Origin: JAIXWP01 sp044371755
GTDB lineage: Bacteria; Bacteroidota; Bacteroidia; Flavobacteriales_D; Sanyastnellaceae
DNA length: 8,728 nucleotides
NCBI GenBank assembly: GCA_044371755.1
Contig: JBILSZ010000110.1
Coordinates: 1-8,728, forward strand
Reading direction: 5' to 3'
Made by a program: the position numbers and the translations under genes. The number at the start of each line of letters is the position of its first letter. Position 1 is the first letter of the stretch. This document shows, one piece after another, positions 6,992 to 8,728 of this stretch. Below the pieces are notes generated by a model, which had not been told where the DNA came from, ran no database searches, and was given only the letters and a program-made list of their open reading frames with translations.

Positions 6992-7111
6992 ATGAAAAGA
7001 CATCACAACGAATCTGATGAATACCGCTGGAATCGCTGGTATGTCGCGACTGTTGTGGTGCTGATCATTACTATTGCCTTTTTATATTGGCTTAAATGGA
7101 GGTTCGCATGA
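6992..7111 (+). CDS. Small single-span membrane protein (39 residues), candidate symporter partner
   Basis: An open frame exactly fills the gap between the deacetylase and the symporter. Its ATG directly follows the deacetylase stop (TAAATG, 6989-6994), and its TGA overlaps the symporter start by four bases (ATGA, 7108-7111). The protein has a polar N-terminus rich in charged and aromatic residues (MKRHHNESDEYRWNRW, 1-16), one hydrophobic helix at about 17-34 (VATVVVLIITIAFLYWL), and a short basic tail (KWRFA). The tight coupling on both sides and the clear membrane segment argue for a real gene. Known symporters of the SSS family can have small membrane partners encoded just upstream (DUF485 with ActP, DUF4212, YhdT with PanF). 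This one is shorter, with one helix rather than two, and I do not recognise its family. A subunit or assembly role is inference. No ribosome-binding site is seen, so translational coupling is likely. Confidence 0.65.
   Translation: MKRHHNESDEYRWNRWYVATVVVLIITIAFLYWLKWRFA
7098..7102 (+). promoter_or_regulatory. Shine-Dalgarno sequence of the symporter gene
   Basis: GGAGG lies five bases before the ATG at 7108, inside the coding sequence of the 39-residue gene. It is the only strong Shine-Dalgarno match before a start codon in the window and fixes the symporter start. It also lets the symporter be translated at a higher rate than the small gene. Confidence 0.6.
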
Positions 7112-8728
7112 GTGCTATCGATTGGATTGTACTCTGCGGAACGCTCGCTTTCATTGTGCTCTATGGCATTTGGAAAAGCCGCGGAACCAATACCGTCAGC
7201 GGTTATCTCCTAGCAGATAGACAATTGCCTTGGTATCATGTGGGATTGTCAGTGATGGCTACACAGGCATCAGCGATCACATTCATTTCCGCTCCCGGTC
7301 AGGCGTACGGCGATGGTTTGCGTTTCCTGCAATTTTATTTTGGATTGCCATTAGCGATGATTGTATTATGTGTCACGTTTATTCCTGCTTTCCGAAAACT
7401 CAATGTTTACACGGCGTATGAGTTTTTAGAAAAACGATTTGACTTTAAAACTAGAACGCTTACTGCACTTTTATTTCTTATTCAGAGGGGCGTCAGTACT
7501 GGTATTACGATTTACGCACCTGCGATAATTCTTAGCGCAATTCTTGGCGTTGATGTCATTTACACCATTTTGATGAATGGTATTCTTGTCATCATTTATA
7601 CCGTTTATGGAGGTACTAAAGCGGTATCGCACACGCAGATGCTGCAAATGATTATCATCTTTTCTGGATTATTCTTAGCTGCATTTATGGTCATTCATCT
7701 TCTACCGGAAGATGTTGGTTTTGTTGAAGCACTCGATGTAGCAGGCGTAATGGGACGAATGAATACCATTGAAACGAATCTCGATTGGAATGATAAATAC
7801 AATATTTGGTCTGGTTTGATTGGTGGATTTTTTCTTCAACTATCTTACTTCGGTACTGATCAATCACAAGTGGGCCGATACCTCACAGGCAGTAGCGTAG
7901 CCCAAAGTCGCTTGGGATTATTGATGAATGGAATGGTGAAAATTCCAATGCAGTTTTTGATCATGCTCATTGGTATTTTGGTTTTTACGTATTATCAATT
8001 TTCCGCACCACCCGTTTATTTCAACGAGGTGGAATTAGAAAAATTGGAGCGTTCAGCCTATGTAGAAAAGCTTGATTCTCTCAAACAAAACCACACCATC
8101 TTATTTGAGAAAAAACAAGTAGCGCTTCAAGATTATGTGGAGACATCAAAGGGCAGTGATACATATGCCATTGAGCAATCCAAATTAGAGTTGCAACAAT
8201 TGCATCAAGCATTTTCAGACAATCACAAAGGTGTGGATGAATTGGTGCAGAAGAATAATGTGAAGGCGAATAAGTCGGATACAGATTATGTTTTTTTGAC
8301 TTTCATCACCAACAAGCTACCCGTCGGAGTCATTGGCATTTTAGTAGCAATCATCTTCCTTGCATCGATGGGCAGCGCGGCAAGTGGACTTAACAGTTTG
8401 GCATCTACAACGGTGATAGACATGTATCGTCGCATAGCTCATGATGATGTTAAAATGGAAGCTTTAGAAATGAAAGCTTCCCGTTGGAGTACAGTAGGGT
8501 GGGGCATATTCTGTATGGCTGTTGCCATCTTTGCATCTAGACTTTCGAGTTTGATTGAGGCCGTGAACATCCTTGGTTCGCTCTTCTACGGAACAATTCT
8601 GGGAATTTTTATCGTTGCATTTTATTTCAAAAAAATAGCGGCGAATGAAACATTCATCGCCGCTATCATTACTGAAACAATTGTTATTCTCTTATGGCAA
8701 TTCGACGTGATGGCCTTCCTTTGGCTCA
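7108..8728 (+). CDS. Sodium:solute symporter (SSS family), 3' end cut by the window
   Basis: 540 codons are visible without a stop and the gene continues past the right edge. It is a Na+-driven importer of the SSS/SGLT family (LeuT fold) in the cytoplasmic membrane. Helices lie at about 4-21, 45-66, 74-93, 119-145, 150-170, 178-198, 232-250, 275-297, 400-425, 466-487, 492-508 and 516-535. The first core helix reads MATQASAITFISAPGQAYG (50-68), as expected for the first half of the sodium site. The eighth has FLASMGSAASGLNSLASTTV (417-436), whose serines match the other half, followed by IDMYRR. QVGRYLTG (255-262) is a family loop motif. Between the helices ending at about 297 and starting at about 400 there is a hydrophilic, helix-prone stretch of roughly 95 residues. 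The start at 7108 follows GGAGG and overlaps the small gene. Association with a secreted deacetylase suggests uptake of a sugar or amino compound; the substrate cannot be assigned. Confidence 0.9.
   Translation, partial: MSAIDWIVLCGTLAFIVLYGIWKSRGTNTVSGYLLADRQLPWYHVGLSVMATQASAITFISAPGQAYGDGLRFLQFYFGLPLAMIVLCVTFIPAFRKLNVYTAYEFLEKRFDFKTRTLTALLFLIQRGVSTGITIYAPAIILSAILGVDVIYTILMNGILVIIYTVYGGTKAVSHTQMLQMIIIFSGLFLAAFMVIHLLPEDVGFVEALDVAGVMGRMNTIETNLDWNDKYNIWSGLIGGFFLQLSYFGTDQSQVGRYLTGSSVAQSRLGLLMNGMVKIPMQFLIMLIGILVFTYYQFSAPPVYFNEVELEKLERSAYVEKLDSLKQNHTILFEKKQVALQDYVETSKGSDTYAIEQSKLELQQLHQAFSDNHKGVDELVQKNNVKANKSDTDYVFLTFITNKLPVGVIGILVAIIFLASMGSAASGLNSLASTTVIDMYRRIAHDDVKMEALEMKASRWSTVGWGIFCMAVAIFASRLSSLIEAVNILGSLFYGTILGIFIVAFYFKKIAANETFIAAIITETIVILLWQFDVMAFLWL
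8629..8666 (-). terminator. Terminator-like hairpin on the antisense strand inside the symporter gene
   Basis: ATAGCGGCGA (8635-8644) and TCGCCGCTAT (8657-8666) are perfect 10-base arms. Inside them TGAA (8646-8649) pairs with TTCA (8653-8656) around a 3-base loop, with one bulged A at 8645. Read on the minus strand, the stem runs into seven T's (8635-8629), the form of a strong intrinsic terminator. On the plus strand no T-run follows. The symporter frame is intact through it (KKIAANETFIAAI). It might stop antisense transcription entering from a convergent gene to the right, which is not visible here. Confidence 0.4.

Noticed and set aside
8629..8666. End of the symporter gene at the hairpin
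   Set aside because: The reading frame continues without a stop and encodes a further typical hydrophobic helix, so the hairpin is inside the gene.
1..8728. Mobile element, CRISPR array, tRNA/rRNA or riboswitch
   Set aside because: I saw no transposase or integrase motifs, regularly spaced repeats, tRNA cloverleaf or conserved riboswitch core. The spacers (137, 41 and 84 bases) are too short for most of these.

Overview
The window looks like ordinary chromosomal DNA of a Bacteroidota bacterium, probably of the Flavobacteriales/Cytophagales type. Three things support this. The promoter motifs fit the phylum's -33 TTTG / -7 TAnnTTTG pattern. Shine-Dalgarno sequences are almost absent. The protein families are typical of the phylum: a Reg_prop/Y_Y_Y propeller receptor, a long secreted PIG-L deacetylase, and signal peptides ending in ...AQ or ...SQ. 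The DNA is moderately AT-rich. Coding density is very high and no gap reaches 300 bases.

Layout. Bases 1-166 (minus) hold the start of a secreted protein that runs off the left edge and has a very good promoter. A divergent 137-base spacer separates it from a 751-residue beta-propeller/Y_Y_Y membrane receptor (304-2559, plus) that lacks any cytoplasmic output domain. Its stop codon abuts, with no spacer, the stop codon of a convergent minus-strand cluster. In transcription order this cluster is a DPM1-like GT2 glycosyltransferase (4441-3713, TTG start), a SAM-dependent methyltransferase (3716-2997, GTG start, 4-base overlap) and a 131-residue Bacteroidota protein of unknown function (2955-2560). 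A hairpin followed by T's spans both abutting stop codons and probably terminates the minus-strand cluster. From a second divergent spacer (4442-4525) the plus-strand cluster runs to the right edge: an 821-residue secreted PIG-L deacetylase with a C-terminal amidotransferase-like domain (4526-6991), a 39-residue single-span membrane protein missed by normal length cut-offs (6992-7111), and a sodium:solute symporter (7108 onward, cut at the edge).

How the genes may work together (inference). The plus-strand trio is tightly spaced (TAAATG, then ATGA), so it probably forms one transcript. A periplasmic or surface deacetylase would release or modify an N-acetylated substrate, and the symporter, perhaps with the small membrane protein as a subunit, would import the product. 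The glycosyltransferase/methyltransferase pair probably adds and methylates a sugar on a lipid carrier or surface glycan.

No clearly new large system is visible: no mobile element, CRISPR array or defence locus. The items most worth a second look are the 39-residue protein, the receptor without an output domain, and two terminator-like hairpins lying inside coding sequence.
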